Shown here piece by piece: positions 33,307 to 41,303 of a stretch of DNA of 64,000 bases. A program made the position numbers and the translations under genes. Numbering within the stretch: position 1 is the first letter of the stretch; each line of letters starts with the position of its first letter. Source of the stretch: CALBPI01 sp963922335 (GTDB lineage: Bacteria > Pseudomonadota > Gammaproteobacteria > Steroidobacterales > Woeseiaceae); NCBI GenBank assembly GCA_963922335.1, contig CAWUIB010000002.1, positions 124,001 through 188,000 of the forward strand. The letters run 5' to 3'. A model generated the notes under the pieces. That model was not told the origin of the DNA, ran no database searches, and saw only the letters and a program-made list of their open reading frames with translations.

Positions 33307-33960
33307 GTGATACCCCAACCTGTATTGCTTGCCCACGAGGCACGAGCGTTCGGCATTCAGGCAAGGAAACGGCTGGCACCCTCGCAACGAAAATACCAAA
33401 GTCAGCGCATATGTCGTCGCGTGCTCTCATTGATCAGGGCTACAGGGGGGTATCGCGTAGCGACTTACCTGTCGAGTTCGTACGAGGTCTCCACTGACAG
33501 GTTGAATTCAGTCTTATGCGGTCGCGGCTTCCAGGTACTCGCACCTAGAGTCGCGACGGGTGCATCAATGATTTGGAGTGAAGTTGCGCCGCGTCATTTC
33601 TTCCGTCGCAACCGCTACATAATCCGCGAACCAAGAATTGTGCAGACGCACGGTAGACGATTACCCTGCCAGCGCATTGATCTTTTGATCGTTCCGTTGA
33701 GCGCATTTGATGCGCAGTGCCATCGAACAGGAATGGGTGGTGGTTACTACGATCGAGAGATCGCACGCTTGCGAAAACTGCATCGTGTGATTTGTGTTGG
33801 TCTCGCATTCGAGCAACAAAGGTGCAGCAGCATCCAAACACAGGCATGGGATCAATCGATGGACTTCGTTGTCACACCATCGCGCACATTCGTTGCAAAA
33901 GGCAGCATCACAGCAACAACGAAAACGCTGAAACCCTTACGTTTAAAGGGAAATCATTAA
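33307..33960 (+). CDS. fau: 5-formyltetrahydrofolate cyclo-ligase
   Basis: This enzyme converts 5-formyl-THF to 5,10-methenyl-THF with ATP, recycling a by-product of glycine and serine one-carbon metabolism. The 217-residue protein ends its core with the signature CHRTGMGGGYYDREIARL. Other family-like parts are QARKRLAPSQRKYQSQRICR near the N terminus and DLLIVPLSAFDAQ. The GTG at 33307 is the likely start. Conservation in the N-terminal half looks weaker than usual. It directly follows 6S RNA, as in E. coli ssrS-fau (ygfA). Confidence 0.9.
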   Translation: MIPQPVLLAHEARAFGIQARKRLAPSQRKYQSQRICRRVLSLIRATGGYRVATYLSSSYEVSTDRLNSVLCGRGFQVLAPRVATGASMIWSEVAPRHFFRRNRYIIREPRIVQTHGRRLPCQRIDLLIVPLSAFDAQCHRTGMGGGYYDREIARLRKLHRVICVGLAFEQQRCSSIQTQAWDQSMDFVVTPSRTFVAKGSITATTKTLKPLRLKGNH

Positions 33961-34228
33961 CTGCACGATGCAGCACGATCTGTGTGCAATCACCCTACCG
34001 CGCACCAGTAGAGACAACGTTGCAATCAACGTCGTAAGGCTTCTGTGCACAACACTGGACTATTCGCGGTGCACTTCGATAACTCGCATCGAGAATGCAC
34101 AGGCCTGTGCGCAACGAGACCCCCTATAAACGTAGTGCGAAACGCATCGCACACCTTAAACGTCGTCGCTGGAATTTTACGATCTTATGTATATACTCGG
34201 CTCCGGGTACCCACACGGAGAAGTCATT

Positions 34229-34540
34229 ATGGCTACCAAGAAGACGTCGAAGAAAAAAGCTTCGACTCGTAAGAAGGCCACTACGAAGCGTAAGGTCACT
34301 GCCAAACGCAAAGTAGCTGCCAAGAAAAAAGTCGCTAAGAAAACTACTCGCAAGAAAGTTGCGAAGAAGAAAGTAGCGAAGAAAAAAACCGCTAAGAAAA
34401 AAGTTGCCAAGAAAAAGGTAGCTAAGAAGAAAACAGCGAAGAAAAAAACCGCCAAGAAAAAAGTTGCCAAGAAGAAGGTAGCCAAGAAGAAAGTCGCTAA
34501 GAAAAAGGCGACCCGTAAGCGCGCGACTAAGAAGCGCTAA
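34229..34540 (+). CDS. Lysine-rich histone H1-like DNA-binding protein
   Basis: This 103-residue protein is made almost entirely of Lys, Ala, Val, Thr and Arg. After MATKKTSKKKASTRKKAT come repeated AKKKVAKKK and AKKKTAKKK units, ending in RKRATKKR. This is the pattern of bacterial H1-like, AlgP-like or Hc1-like proteins that bind and compact DNA without a defined fold. The start at 34229 has GGAG eight bases upstream; an in-frame ATG further up (34187) lies within the promoter region, whose TATACT box is at 34192-34197. It is a single gene with its own strong terminator. The 268 bases between fau and this gene hold no further gene that I can see. Confidence 0.9.
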   Translation: MATKKTSKKKASTRKKATTKRKVTAKRKVAAKKKVAKKTTRKKVAKKKVAKKKTAKKKVAKKKVAKKKTAKKKTAKKKVAKKKVAKKKVAKKKATRKRATKKR

Positions 34541-34596
34541 CGGTTAGAGGCTTAGTCCGGCCATGGCTAGAACCCGGACTCAACGCCTTGATATAG

Positions 34597-34625
34597 GTGC
34601 CCGCCACTTGGCGGGCACTTTTTTT
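34597..34625 (+). terminator. Rho-independent terminator of the H1-like gene
   Basis: GTGCCCGCC-ACTT-GGCGGGCAC is followed by seven T. A second, T-less stem (AGTCCGG...CCGGACT, 34554-34580) lies between the stop codon and this terminator. Confidence 0.93.
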
Positions 34626-34715
34626 ACCCCCATATTCACAAAACCGTGACGGAACCAGCCACAAGCTATTGACTCCGTTGGTATATTTCTAATTCACGTG
34701 CGATGATCACCAAAT

Positions 34716-35378
34716 ATGGACCTCACAGACCACAAGAAAAAGGCTGCCGTTGAGGCACTGGCCTTCCTGGAGAACGGAGTCGACGGCCTCGGCGTCGGCA
34801 CGGGCTCAACCGTTAACGAGTTGATACCGCTGCTTCCCCAGTACAAGGACCGGATAAGCGCAGTGGTGTCGAGCTCCGACGCGACTACCAAGCTTCTTGA
34901 ATCTGTCGGTTTTGAGGTCATGACCCTCAATGATGTCGGTTCGCTCGACCTTTACATCGATGGCGCTGACGAAGTCACCAAACATCTCTCGCTACTCAAA
35001 GGTGGTGGCGGTGCGCTTACTCGAGAGAAGATCCTCGCGGCGGCAGCTCGCCGATTCGTGTGCATTGCCGATGAAAGCAAGCTCGTAGGAATGTTGGGAA
35101 CCTTCCCGCTCCCCATTGAGGTCATACCGATGGCGAGATCCTACGTGAGCAGACAAATCATCAAAATGCGCGGACAACCGTTCCTTCGCGAAGGGTTTGT
35201 TACCGACAACGGTAACGAGATCATTGACGTCCACAACCTGTCGATCGTCAACCCGAAGGAAATGGAAGCCCGACTCAACCAGATTCCAGGCGTGGTGACG
35301 GTTGGCATTTTTGCTCACAGGGGCGCTGACGTATTGCTCCTAGGCGGGCGAGATGGCGTCCGTCATATGCAAGCCTGA
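34716..35378 (+). CDS. rpiA: Ribose-5-phosphate isomerase A
   Basis: RpiA interconverts ribose-5-phosphate and ribulose-5-phosphate in the pentose phosphate pathway. The 220-residue protein has the phosphate loop LGVGTGSTVNELI, the catalytic block LYIDGADEVTKHLSLLKGGGGALTREKI and CIADESKLVGMLG. Length equals E. coli RpiA (219). It is a single gene between two terminators. Rpe, which acts on the same ribulose-5-phosphate, is encoded at 38.9 kb. Confidence 0.97.
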   Translation: MDLTDHKKKAAVEALAFLENGVDGLGVGTGSTVNELIPLLPQYKDRISAVVSSSDATTKLLESVGFEVMTLNDVGSLDLYIDGADEVTKHLSLLKGGGGALTREKILAAAARRFVCIADESKLVGMLGTFPLPIEVIPMARSYVSRQIIKMRGQPFLREGFVTDNGNEIIDVHNLSIVNPKEMEARLNQIPGVVTVGIFAHRGADVLLLGGRDGVRHMQA

Positions 35379-35407
35379 TAGAGCCACGCTTTCTTCGATC
35401 AAAAAAA

Positions 35408-35433
35408 AGCAGCCATAAAGGCTGCTTTTTTTT
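35408..35433. terminator. Bidirectional terminator between rpiA and tRNA-Gln
   Basis: AGCAGCC-ATAAA-GGCTGCT is flanked by eight A on the left and a T run on the right, so it ends rpiA transcription on the plus strand and the tRNA transcript on the minus strand. Confidence 0.93.
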
Positions 35434-35436
35434 GTA

Positions 35437-35510
35437 TGGCTGGGGGAGAGGGATTCGAACCCCCGTTGGCGGAGTCAGAGTCCGCAGTCCTACCACTAGA
35501 CGATCCCCCA
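35437..35510 (-). tRNA. tRNA-Gln (anticodon CUG)
   Basis: The minus strand gives a complete 74-base cloverleaf. The acceptor stem is TGGGGGA with TCCCCCA, the D arm is GTCTAGTGGTAGGAC and the anticodon stem is GCGGA-CTCTGAC-TCCGC with anticodon CTG (reads CAG). The T arm is GGGGG-TTCGAAT-CCCTC and GCCA is encoded at the 3' end. The U1 opposite A72 weak pair is typical of bacterial tRNA-Gln. A bidirectional terminator follows three bases after the CCA end. Confidence 0.97.
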
Positions 35511-35586
35511 AGACGCAAACACATTTCGAATGCGGCGCGGTACAAAGCACCGATCAGCCGCGTGCGGTTGCGTGTTGAGTGGCGGC

Positions 35587-35979
35587 TTAGCGCTTCGAGA
35601 ACTGAGTCGCGCGACGAGCCTTGCGTAGACCTACTTTCTTACGCTCAACCTCACGCGCATCACGTGTAACAAAGCCAGCTTTGCGCAGCTCAGGCCGCAG
35701 GCTCTCGTCGTACTCCATTAACGCACGCGTCAAACCGTGACGAATCGCACCCGCCTGCCCGGTCGTGCCACCGCCCGTGACGGTTACCGTGACGTCAAAG
35801 TCGCCTTTTCGTCCGATCAGCTCGAGTGGCTGACGAACAATCATGCGCGCGGTTTCGCGACCAAAAAACTGATCTAGCGGCTTACGGTTGACGGTGATGT
35901 CGCCGTTACCAGGGCGTACGTAAACGCGCGCCGTTGAAGTCTTGCGTCGGCCGGTGCCGTAAAAAGCAGTGTCGCTCAT
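35587..35979 (-). CDS. rpsI: 30S ribosomal protein S9
   Basis: S9 contacts the P-site tRNA with its basic C-terminal tail. The 130-residue protein starts FYGTGRRKTSTARVYVRPG, contains VTVTGGGTTGQAGAIRHGLTRAL and ends KKVGLRKARRATQFSKR. This matches the E. coli protein of 130 residues. It follows rplM by 38 bases in the standard rplM-rpsI operon. Confidence 0.98.
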   Translation of the reverse strand: MSDTAFYGTGRRKTSTARVYVRPGNGDITVNRKPLDQFFGRETARMIVRQPLELIGRKGDFDVTVTVTGGGTTGQAGAIRHGLTRALMEYDESLRPELRKAGFVTRDAREVERKKVGLRKARRATQFSKR

Positions 35980-36017
35980 AGAAGTTCCGTTCTATCTATA
36001 GATCTGGATTCGCGGGC

Positions 36018-36452
36018 TTAGGCCGAGATTTCCAAAGGAATGGGTTGTTGGGCCTGATGGTCATGCTCGCTGCCGGCGTATACCCGCAGCTTCTTGATCA
36101 TCTGACGTCCAAGGCTGTTTTTCGGCAGCATGCCCTTAACGGCGAACTGAATTGCTCGTTCTGGCGCATGGTCGATCAGCTTTTCGAAACTCATGCTTTT
36201 GAGGCTACCGATATAGCCGGTGTGGCGGTGGTACATTTTGTCTGTACGCTTATTCCCGGTCACACGAACCTTCTCGGCGTTAATGACAACGATGTAGTCA
36301 CCGGTATCGACGTTCGGCGTGTACACAGGCTTGTGCTTACCGCGCAGACGCAGGGCGATTTCTGTCGCCAAACGCCCGAGCGTCTTGTCGGCAGCGTCTA
36401 CCAGGTACCAGTCCCGCCGCACTTCAGCAGGTTTTGCAGCAAATGTTTTCAT
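36018..36452 (-). CDS. rplM: 50S ribosomal protein L13
   Basis: L13 is an early assembly protein of the large subunit. The 144-residue protein begins MKTFAAKPAEVRRDWYLVDA and contains KTLGRLATEIALRLRGKHKP, then VDTGDYIVVINAEKV, then VKGMLPKNSLGRQM. The ATG at 36452 matches the E. coli start; a GTG three codons upstream is unlikely. It is the first gene of rplM-rpsI, with a promoter at 36532-36561. Confidence 0.98.
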   Translation of the reverse strand: MKTFAAKPAEVRRDWYLVDAADKTLGRLATEIALRLRGKHKPVYTPNVDTGDYIVVINAEKVRVTGNKRTDKMYHRHTGYIGSLKSMSFEKLIDHAPERAIQFAVKGMLPKNSLGRQMIKKLRVYAGSEHDHQAQQPIPLEISA

Positions 36453-36531
36453 GGTTTTCACTCGGTTGAGCAGGCGGACTGACTATCGTCCGGCGCTCGA
36501 AAACGGCACCATTCGGCGCAGAGAGCCGGTA

Positions 36532-36561
36532 ATATTACGCGAGCCTGAACCCGATTGGCAA
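36532..36561 (-). promoter_or_regulatory. Promoter of rplM-rpsI
   Basis: Minus strand: -35 TTGCCA (36561-36556), an 18-base spacer and -10 TAATAT (36537-36532). This leaves a leader of roughly 75 bases before rplM, in which an autoregulatory L13 site could lie. Confidence 0.55.
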
Positions 36562-36565
36562 GGCC

Positions 36566-37264
36566 CTAGAAGGCATATTCCAGAGATATCGCCGTGAAAG
36601 TATCGGTTTCTTCATTGCCAACCGGCACATCTGAGTTGTACCTGACGCGGTACGACGCCACCAAAGCCAAATCGCCGACCAGTCGCGCCTTGATCGCCAG
36701 TGTGGTCTGGGCGAGCGTATTCGCTTCGCCGGACTCGACCGAGAAATTCGCGGTGAACTCATTGGTCTCCGTGAACCGGTAGGCATAGTCGGTACCGAAT
36801 CTGACGATCGTCTCGCTCTCGGTGGTCTCATCGCGCAGATCAGACTGGCGCGCACCAGCACCCAGTTCCATGTCCCAGGTGGTCGACTCAGTGTCGATCA
36901 GGTTTCGGCCATAACCGACGGCTTGCGTCAGCTGTTGGTCGTAGCCAGAGAACTTATCTTTCTCATAGCGGGCCAATCCGAAGAGATAGCTGCGTTCGTT
37001 AAGTGCAAAGTCGCTTTTCCACTGGGCAATGTAGGCCTCAGCAGTCGTATCCACGTCATCCTGCGCCCCCAATGCTTGCAGATCGAGGGTGTGATCCCAT
37101 TTTGTGTAGGCCCAGTTCAGAGATGAACCGGCGTTCACACTGGTGCTCTCGGCGTTGCCGCTTGTGCCGAGATAACCGAAAGAAACCTTTCCGGAAAACT
37201 CGGCATTCGCCGGCCCTACGAGCAACAGCGACCCTACAAACATAGACAAAAGTGAACGGCGCAT
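36566..37264 (-). CDS. DUF481 family outer-membrane beta-barrel protein
   Basis: This 232-residue exported protein has a signal peptide (MRRSLLSMFVGSLLLVGPANA, cleaved before EFSG). The body is made of amphipathic beta strands such as GKVSFGYLGTSGNAESTSVN, TKWDHTLDLQALGAQDD and TFTAISLEYAF, the last with the C-terminal aromatic residue of outer-membrane barrels. This is the DUF481 (YdiY-like salt-induced outer-membrane protein) family, of unknown function. The ATG at 37264 is chosen because it gives a normal signal peptide. It diverges from coq7 and has its own promoter. Confidence 0.9.
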   Translation of the reverse strand: MRRSLLSMFVGSLLLVGPANAEFSGKVSFGYLGTSGNAESTSVNAGSSLNWAYTKWDHTLDLQALGAQDDVDTTAEAYIAQWKSDFALNERSYLFGLARYEKDKFSGYDQQLTQAVGYGRNLIDTESTTWDMELGAGARQSDLRDETTESETIVRFGTDYAYRFTETNEFTANFSVESGEANTLAQTTLAIKARLVGDLALVASYRVRYNSDVPVGNEETDTFTAISLEYAF

Positions 37265-37294
37265 GAGATGTACCCCTGTTTTTCGAAGCGCGCG

Positions 37295-37323
37295 AGTATG
37301 GCAGGACAACAAAGGCGCGCCAA
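37295..37323 (-). promoter_or_regulatory. Promoter of the DUF481 gene
   Basis: Minus strand: TTGGCG (37323-37318), a 17-base spacer and CATACT (37300-37295). Transcription would start near 37288, 24 bases upstream of the ATG; AGGGG in the leader is the likely ribosome binding site. Confidence 0.45.
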
Positions 37324-37384
37324 GGGAAATCCATGCAACGTACTGCTAAAATATCGGCCTTGGACGTTGAGGAAAGCAGAACCA

Positions 37385-38029
37385 ATGCGTAACGCACCCA
37401 ATACACTTTTTGATCGCCTGATCGCGGGCGCCGACAATGCACTGCGTACCCTTGCAAGCGCTGCCCCAGAGCCATCACGTCCATCCCCCGCACGCGACAC
37501 GGCTGACTCCAACCTAAACGAGCAGGAGCGCAAATTGGCTGCGAGCCTGATGCGGGTGAACGATGCCGGAGAAGTGGCGGCGCAGGGTCTCTATCAGGGT
37601 CATGCGTTGGTCGCGCGCGACCGGGCAATCCTCGAACAATTGCATCACGCGGCTGAAGAGGAGTTCGACCACCTCGCCTGGTGTCGCAACCGATTGAACG
37701 AGCTCGACTCAAAACCGAGCCTGCTGAATCCCGCCTGGTACGCCGGCGCCTATGTTATGGGCGCATTGAGCGGCATTGCGGGCGACAAATGGGGGCTCGG
37801 TTTTATCGACGAAACTGAAAAACAGGTTGTTGAGCACCTGGATGACCACCTTCAAAAGCTGCCCGCTCGAGACCAGCGCAGTCGGGACATCCTCGGCACG
37901 ATGCGAGCTGAAGAAGCCGAGCACGGGCGCGACGCGCGCGATGCAGGCGCTGCAAACCTGCCGCCGCCGGTAAAGGCCGCCATGCGTGTCATTTCCGGCG
38001 TAATGAAGGCTGGCGCCTATCGATTCTGA
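37385..38029 (+). CDS. coq7: Coq7-type demethoxyubiquinone hydroxylase
   Basis: Coq7 is a diiron enzyme on the inner membrane that hydroxylates C6 of the quinone ring, replacing the flavoprotein UbiF used by E. coli. The 214-residue protein carries the carboxylate-bridged diiron motifs: RVNDAGEVAAQGLYQGH, EEEFDHLAWC, DETEKQVVEHL and EEAEHGRDA (E-x-x-H pairs). LNPAWYAGAYVMGALSGIAGDKWGLGF forms the membrane-associated helix. The ATG at 37385 follows a GAGGAAAG site. A TAAAAT box lies at 37347-37352. Confidence 0.95.
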   Translation: MRNAPNTLFDRLIAGADNALRTLASAAPEPSRPSPARDTADSNLNEQERKLAASLMRVNDAGEVAAQGLYQGHALVARDRAILEQLHHAAEEEFDHLAWCRNRLNELDSKPSLLNPAWYAGAYVMGALSGIAGDKWGLGFIDETEKQVVEHLDDHLQKLPARDQRSRDILGTMRAEEAEHGRDARDAGAANLPPPVKAAMRVISGVMKAGAYRF

Positions 38030-38141
38030 GACAGCGTGCAGTCGCGCGCCGCTTCAGGGTACACTTGACATATCACGATAATATTCGCGGTGCGAAGGGA
38101 CTCCGCCGCGCCAGGAATAAAGCTGCGTCACGTGGAGGGCC

Positions 38142-38804
38142 GTGAAATTGGCAACCAATGCAACCAAACCGTTGAGTGAAGTGCCTGCAATCAACCGTTT
38201 TTTGAGTTATTGCAGAGTACGAACGGTACCTTCGAAAACGGTCATGATTCACGCCGGAGACCTTCCGGACATTCTCTACTACATCGTTGATGGTTCGGTA
38301 GAGGTAATGATCGAGGACGAGGATGGCAACGAAATGGTGCTTGCCTACCTCAACAAAGGTCAGTTCTTTGGCGAAATGGGATTGTTCTATGAGCAGCCCA
38401 CGCGCAGCGCCTGGGTGCGCACCCGTACCGAGTGCGAAATCGCAGAAATGACGTACCCACGTTTCCGGCAGATCGCGAGCGAGAGCCCTGGGCTCGTCTT
38501 CGAGCTCGCAACGCAGTTGGCGACGAGACTGGATCGCACCAACCGCAAGCTGGGTGATCTGGCCTTTGTGGACGTCACCGGACGCGTGGCGCACGCCATT
38601 ATGGACCTGTGCAACGAGCCGGACGCGATGACACATCCTGATGGCATGCAAATCAAAGTGTCACGTCAGGAACTTAGTCGACTCGTTGGCTGTAGTCGCG
38701 AGATGGCCGGGCGTGTACTGAAAGTGCTTGAGGAACAGGGTCTCGTCACGGCCAGTGGCAAGACCATCGTGGTTTACGGAGCACGCCCTAAGCGCAAGAT
38801 CTGA
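38142..38804 (+). CDS. crp: cAMP receptor protein (Crp/Vfr)
   Basis: This global regulator binds cAMP and then DNA. The 220-residue protein is closely similar to E. coli CRP: LYYIVDGSVEVMIEDEDG, then the cAMP pocket GEMGLFYEQPTRSAWVR with the key Glu, Arg and Ser, RTNRKLGDLAF (Thr conserved, the next Ser replaced by Asn), TGRVAHAIMDL, MTHPDGMQIKVSRQEL and the recognition helix GCSREMAGRVLK with Arg, Glu and Arg kept. DNA specificity should therefore be TGTGA-like. The GTG start has GGAG seven bases upstream. It ends at a strong terminator shared with rpe. Confidence 0.95.
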   Translation: MKLATNATKPLSEVPAINRFLSYCRVRTVPSKTVMIHAGDLPDILYYIVDGSVEVMIEDEDGNEMVLAYLNKGQFFGEMGLFYEQPTRSAWVRTRTECEIAEMTYPRFRQIASESPGLVFELATQLATRLDRTNRKLGDLAFVDVTGRVAHAIMDLCNEPDAMTHPDGMQIKVSRQELSRLVGCSREMAGRVLKVLEEQGLVTASGKTIVVYGARPKRKI

Positions 38805-38827
38805 CCGATTATCTGTCTCGATAAGAA

Positions 38828-38859
38828 AAGCCCCGGTAGTAGTTCCGGGGCTTTTTTTT
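38828..38859 (+). terminator. Terminator between crp and rpe
   Basis: AAGCCCCGG-TAGTAGTT-CCGGGGCTT is followed by a T run on the plus strand. On the minus strand the stem is followed by TTTTC, so it may also end rpe transcription. Confidence 0.93.
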
Positions 38860-38868
38860 GCTCGGCGT

Positions 38869-39546
38869 CTAATTCGTAGTGGCGATCGCAGCACGCATTT
38901 CCGCGATCGTTCGTGCATAGTCGTCACTGCCAAAAATCGCTGAGCCGGCGACGAACGTGTCTGCGCCCGCAGCGGCAATTTCTGCAATGTTGCCAGGCTT
39001 CACACCGCCGTCGATTTCGAGACGGATCTGGCGACCGCTCGAATCGATTCGGCGCCGCACTTCTTTCAGTTTATTGAGCGCCTCAGGAATAAACTTCTGA
39101 CCACCAAAGCCCGGATTGACTGACATGATGAGGATCAGCTCAACCTTGTCGATCACGTGATCCAACCAATGCAGCGGGGTTGCCGGACTGAATACAAGCC
39201 CCGCCCGACAACCGCTGTCGCGGATCAACGCGAGCGAACGGTCAGGATGCCGCGTTGCTTCGGGATGGATCGAGATCACGGACGCGCCCGCCTTCGCGAA
39301 CTCGGGAATAACCTCATCAACAGGCTCAATCATCAGGTGCACGTCAATTGGCGCGGTAACACCATAGTCGCGCAGCGCCTGACACACCATCGGACCGATC
39401 GTCAGGTTCGGTACAAAATGATTGTCCATGACATCGAAATGCACCCAATCTGCACCAGCCTCCAGTACACGCGCTACGTCTTCTCCCAGTCGGGCAAAGT
39501 CGGCCGAAAGGATGGAGGGTGCAATGATCGGTTTGAGTTTTTCCAC
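38869..39546 (-). CDS. rpe: Ribulose-phosphate 3-epimerase
   Basis: Rpe interconverts ribulose-5-phosphate and xylulose-5-phosphate (TIM barrel). The 225-residue protein has IAPSILSADFARLGEDV, VHFDVMDNHFVPNLTIGP, DVHLMIEPV, MSVNPGFGGQKFIPE and EIDGGVKPGNI, which carry the metal-binding His and Asp residues. The GTG start has AGGA at a proper distance. The DjlA-like gene is upstream with a gap of 12 bases, so the two may be cotranscribed. In phototrophs the enzyme would also serve the Calvin cycle, but I see no other Calvin gene here. Confidence 0.97.
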   Translation of the reverse strand: MEKLKPIIAPSILSADFARLGEDVARVLEAGADWVHFDVMDNHFVPNLTIGPMVCQALRDYGVTAPIDVHLMIEPVDEVIPEFAKAGASVISIHPEATRHPDRSLALIRDSGCRAGLVFSPATPLHWLDHVIDKVELILIMSVNPGFGGQKFIPEALNKLKEVRRRIDSSGRQIRLEIDGGVKPGNIAEIAAAGADTFVAGSAIFGSDDYARTIAEMRAAIATTN

Positions 39547-39558
39547 AACAATTCCTGG

Positions 39559-40329
39559 CTACTTGAATCCACGCCTCGCGCGCAATAGCTCGTATGCTTC
39601 ACGAACCTCGCGGGTCTTGCGACTCGCGGATTCAATCTCTTCTGCGCTCGCGTCGGTCGCAAGCTTGTCAGGATGGTAACGATTCATCAATCGTCGATAG
39701 GCTTTCTTGATGTCGGCATTGGAGGCATCCGCCCGAATGCCCAGTGTCTCTAGGGCCATTACAGCCGTGTCCTTGCTCGCAGGTTCTTGAGGGCTCTGGA
39801 AGTGACGACCCAGCCTCGCACGAGCCTCCATCTGCGCAACGTCCACTCGGCTCAGATTGAACGTTTGGGCAACCTGCCATAGGACACGACGCTCGGCGCC
39901 GCTGACATCCTGTTTCAGGAGCAGCACCGGCAACAGAAACGCCACGAGCGTCTTCCCCATATCGACGAGCTCGCTCGACTCGTCGCGCAGCTCGCGCAGT
40001 TGCGCCTCAAGATTAAATCCCGGCTGTTTACCAGTATTGAATGCCCGCATAGCCGCCTGTGTGGCCTTTGCATCGAGATCGAGGCTGCGCATTGCCTCAC
40101 GCGCGATTCGGATCTCGGACTCGGTGACGCGCCCGTCGGCTTTGGCGAGATGACCCATTGCAGAAAAGGCCACGGATACGAATGCACCCGGGAGCCGGCG
40201 CCGCAAATGCCGCGTATAGCCGCGATCAAACTGGTGACCCAGCGCAAGACCCAACAGCGCAAGAAACCACTTGCCCGTCGCCATGCCTGCGAGACTGCCC
40301 ACCAGCTTGCCGAGAAAATTCAGTTGCAC
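39559..40329 (-). CDS. djlA: DjlA-like membrane-anchored J-domain co-chaperone
   Basis: This 256-residue protein has the DjlA plan. An N-terminal glycine-rich transmembrane segment comes first (NFLGKLVGSLAGMATGKW, then LALLGLALGHQFDRG). A central TerB-like helical domain follows (about 60-180, SAMGHLAKADGRVTESEI). The C-terminal J domain (about 195-256) has the HPD motif in YRRLMNRYHPDKLA. DjlA recruits DnaK at the inner membrane. The GTG at 40329 gives a DjlA-like N terminus; the longer in-frame start at 40365 is less likely. In E. coli djlA neighbours lptD; here it precedes rpe. Confidence 0.88.
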   Translation of the reverse strand: MQLNFLGKLVGSLAGMATGKWFLALLGLALGHQFDRGYTRHLRRRLPGAFVSVAFSAMGHLAKADGRVTESEIRIAREAMRSLDLDAKATQAAMRAFNTGKQPGFNLEAQLRELRDESSELVDMGKTLVAFLLPVLLLKQDVSGAERRVLWQVAQTFNLSRVDVAQMEARARLGRHFQSPQEPASKDTAVMALETLGIRADASNADIKKAYRRLMNRYHPDKLATDASAEEIESASRKTREVREAYELLRARRGFK

Positions 40330-40406
40330 GCTTGACTCACCACCGGTTGCGCCAACACGGCGCACGCCGCATCATTCTAGCGTCTTTTCGTCGCTCATCC
40401 TTCCGC

Positions 40407-41303
40407 ATGTCTTCGTCCACTCCACTGTTGCAGGCCCAGATTGCAAGTCTCGAGCTCATCGCACGAGGCAAGGTCCGGGACATCTTCAAAGTCGACGACT
40501 CGCTGCTCGCCATCGTGGCTACAGATCGGCTGTCGGCGTTTGACGTGATACTGCCAGACCCGATTCCCGCCAAGGGCGAGACTTTGACGCACCTGTCGAA
40601 ATTCTGGTTTGACGCAACCGCCGACATTGTCCCCAACCATCTGACCGATTTGCGCCTGACGGATGTGGTTGCCGACACCGACGAGCATCGCGCACTGAAC
40701 GACAGAACCATGATCGTGCGTGCGCTGCAGCCATTGCCGATGGAGGCGGTTGTTAGGGGGTATCTGATCGGCTCAGGATGGCGGGACTATCAGCGAACCG
40801 GCAGCGTTTGCGGACACCGCTTACCCGAGAATCTGCAACAGGCCGCGCGGCTGCCTCAACCGTTGTTCACCCCTGCTACGAAGGCTGCAGTGGGCGATCA
40901 CGACGAGAACATTACGCGCGCGCAACTCGCTGACTTGATCGGTACAGAACGCGCAGATGAAATCGAACGTATTTCTCAGAGCCTGTATGCATTCGGCGCA
41001 GCGTTCGCAAGCGTGCGCGGAATCATCATCGCGGATACCAAATTCGAGTTTGGTCTGGACGCCGACGACAACATCGTTTTGATCGACGAAGTACTGACGC
41101 CGGATTCTTCTCGGTTCTGGCCCGCTGACTCGTACGCGGCCGGTCGCAGCCCGGAAAGTTTCGACAAGCAATTTGTAAGGGACTATCTGGAGACGCTCGA
41201 TTGGGACAAAACCCCGCCGGCCCCCTCGCTTCCGGCAGCGATTATTTCGGGCACCGCCGAGCGCTATGCAGAAGCACTCTCACGACTGACGGAATCGGGC
41301 TGA
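40407..41303 (+). CDS. purC: Phosphoribosylaminoimidazole-succinocarboxamide synthase
   Basis: PurC ligates aspartate to CAIR with ATP, the step after PurE. The 298-residue protein is of the longer PurC type (E. coli has 237). It has the family blocks IARGKVRDIFKVDDSLLAIV, TDRLSAFDVILPDPIPAKG, VVRGYLIGSGWRDYQRTG, IIIADTKFEFGLD and VLTPDSSRFWP. The ATG at 40407 is chosen because the frame upstream runs antisense to djlA. Its last 40 bases overlap the convergent BtuF-like gene. Confidence 0.95.
   Translation: MSSSTPLLQAQIASLELIARGKVRDIFKVDDSLLAIVATDRLSAFDVILPDPIPAKGETLTHLSKFWFDATADIVPNHLTDLRLTDVVADTDEHRALNDRTMIVRALQPLPMEAVVRGYLIGSGWRDYQRTGSVCGHRLPENLQQAARLPQPLFTPATKAAVGDHDENITRAQLADLIGTERADEIERISQSLYAFGAAFASVRGIIIADTKFEFGLDADDNIVLIDEVLTPDSSRFWPADSYAAGRSPESFDKQFVRDYLETLDWDKTPPAPSLPAAIISGTAERYAEALSRLTESG

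Noticed and set aside
33961..34228. Hidden RNA gene or small protein between fau and the H1-like gene
   Set aside because: I found no tRNA-like fold, no stable T-tailed hairpin and no frame with a good ribosome binding site; only the H1-like promoter is supported.
34177..34485. Phe/Ala-rich hydrophobic frame opposite the H1-like gene
   Set aside because: It arises from reading lysine codon repeats backwards (AAG to CTT, AAA to TTT); it has no start region of its own and the plus-strand gene explains the sequence.
34250..34535. Regular short repeats resembling a CRISPR array or microsatellite
   Set aside because: The repeats are in-frame AKKK coding units of variable spacing with no unique spacers.
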